Below are positions 6,027 through 6,103 of a DNA stretch of 6,103 nucleotides, piece by piece. Origin of the DNA: CAZAGD01 sp049699975 (GTDB lineage Bacteria > Desulfobacterota > SM23-61); contig JBNAWB010000211.1 in the NCBI GenBank assembly GCA_049699975.1, forward strand, positions 1 through 6,103. Reading direction: 5' to 3'. A model generated the notes under the pieces. That model had not been told where the DNA came from. It saw only the letters and a program-made list of their open reading frames with translations, and searched no databases. Position 1 is the stretch's first letter, and every line of letters starts with the position of its first letter. A program made the position numbers and the translations under genes.

Positions 6027-6103
6027 CTCCGCAAAGAACGGCGGGGACATACTTGCCTATACCAGATAAATATAAATAATAGCTTCCTGTTTTTAAAATA
6101 GAT
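6027..6103. repeat. Dispersed repeat, copy 2 (direct repeat of 1-77), cut by the window end
   Basis: It is identical to 1-77 at 73 of 77 positions. Copy 2 reads GGGGACATACTTGCC where copy 1 reads GGGGAAATACTTGTC. The match is unbroken up to the last base, so the element continues beyond the window. Copy 1 predicts that the inner arm ending in TATCTCCCCGCC follows within about 15 nt. The four differences show two separate, slightly diverged copies, not one sequence read twice. Confidence 0.9.

Overview
The window reads as bacterial chromosomal DNA, AT-rich by eye, probably from a strict anaerobe. EF-P rules out an archaeon. A [4Fe-4S]/FAD 4-hydroxybutyryl-CoA dehydratase-type enzyme, a DUF362 protein and a DUF1178 protein together fit a Desulfobacterota-like or related anaerobic lineage. 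That placement is inference from gene content; no rRNA or other decisive marker is present.

Layout. Positions 1-271 hold a dispersed repeat element and the leader of efp. The plus strand then carries efp (272-835), a dehydratase of the AbfD/HpaB fold (916-2388) and, 13 nt later, a stand-alone GMP-synthase-type ATP pyrophosphatase (2402-3334). A DUF1178 protein (3340-3777, minus) converges on this block with a 5-nt gap. It is divergent from a DUF362 protein (3963-4880, plus); the 185 nt between them hold one good sigma70-type promoter per strand. An FAH-family hydrolase/isomerase (4904-5893, minus) converges on DUF362. Positions 5894-6103 return to the repeat element.

The most interesting content is the dehydratase/ATP-pyrophosphatase pair. 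The dehydratase keeps all four iron-sulfur ligands and the active-site Tyr and Lys of 4-hydroxybutyryl-CoA dehydratase, but both catalytic glutamates appear replaced (His249 and Asp439). Its partner looks like the synthetase subunit of GMP synthase with several usually constant nucleotide-site residues changed, and no glutaminase gene is seen beside it. The pair may act on a substrate other than those of the named families. This is a hypothesis.

The two window ends carry the same 77-bp sequence in direct orientation (73/77 identical) and complementary C-rich/G-rich arms. Joining the left part of one copy (5959-6026) to the right part of the other (1-148) gives a nested, imperfectly palindromic element of about 216 bp, MITE- or REP-like. 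The window therefore seems to begin inside one copy and end inside another.

Two start sites were moved from upstream TTG codons to internal ATGs because of ribosome-binding-site spacing and family N-termini (DUF1178 and DUF362). Comparisons to reference proteins are from memory, not from an alignment.
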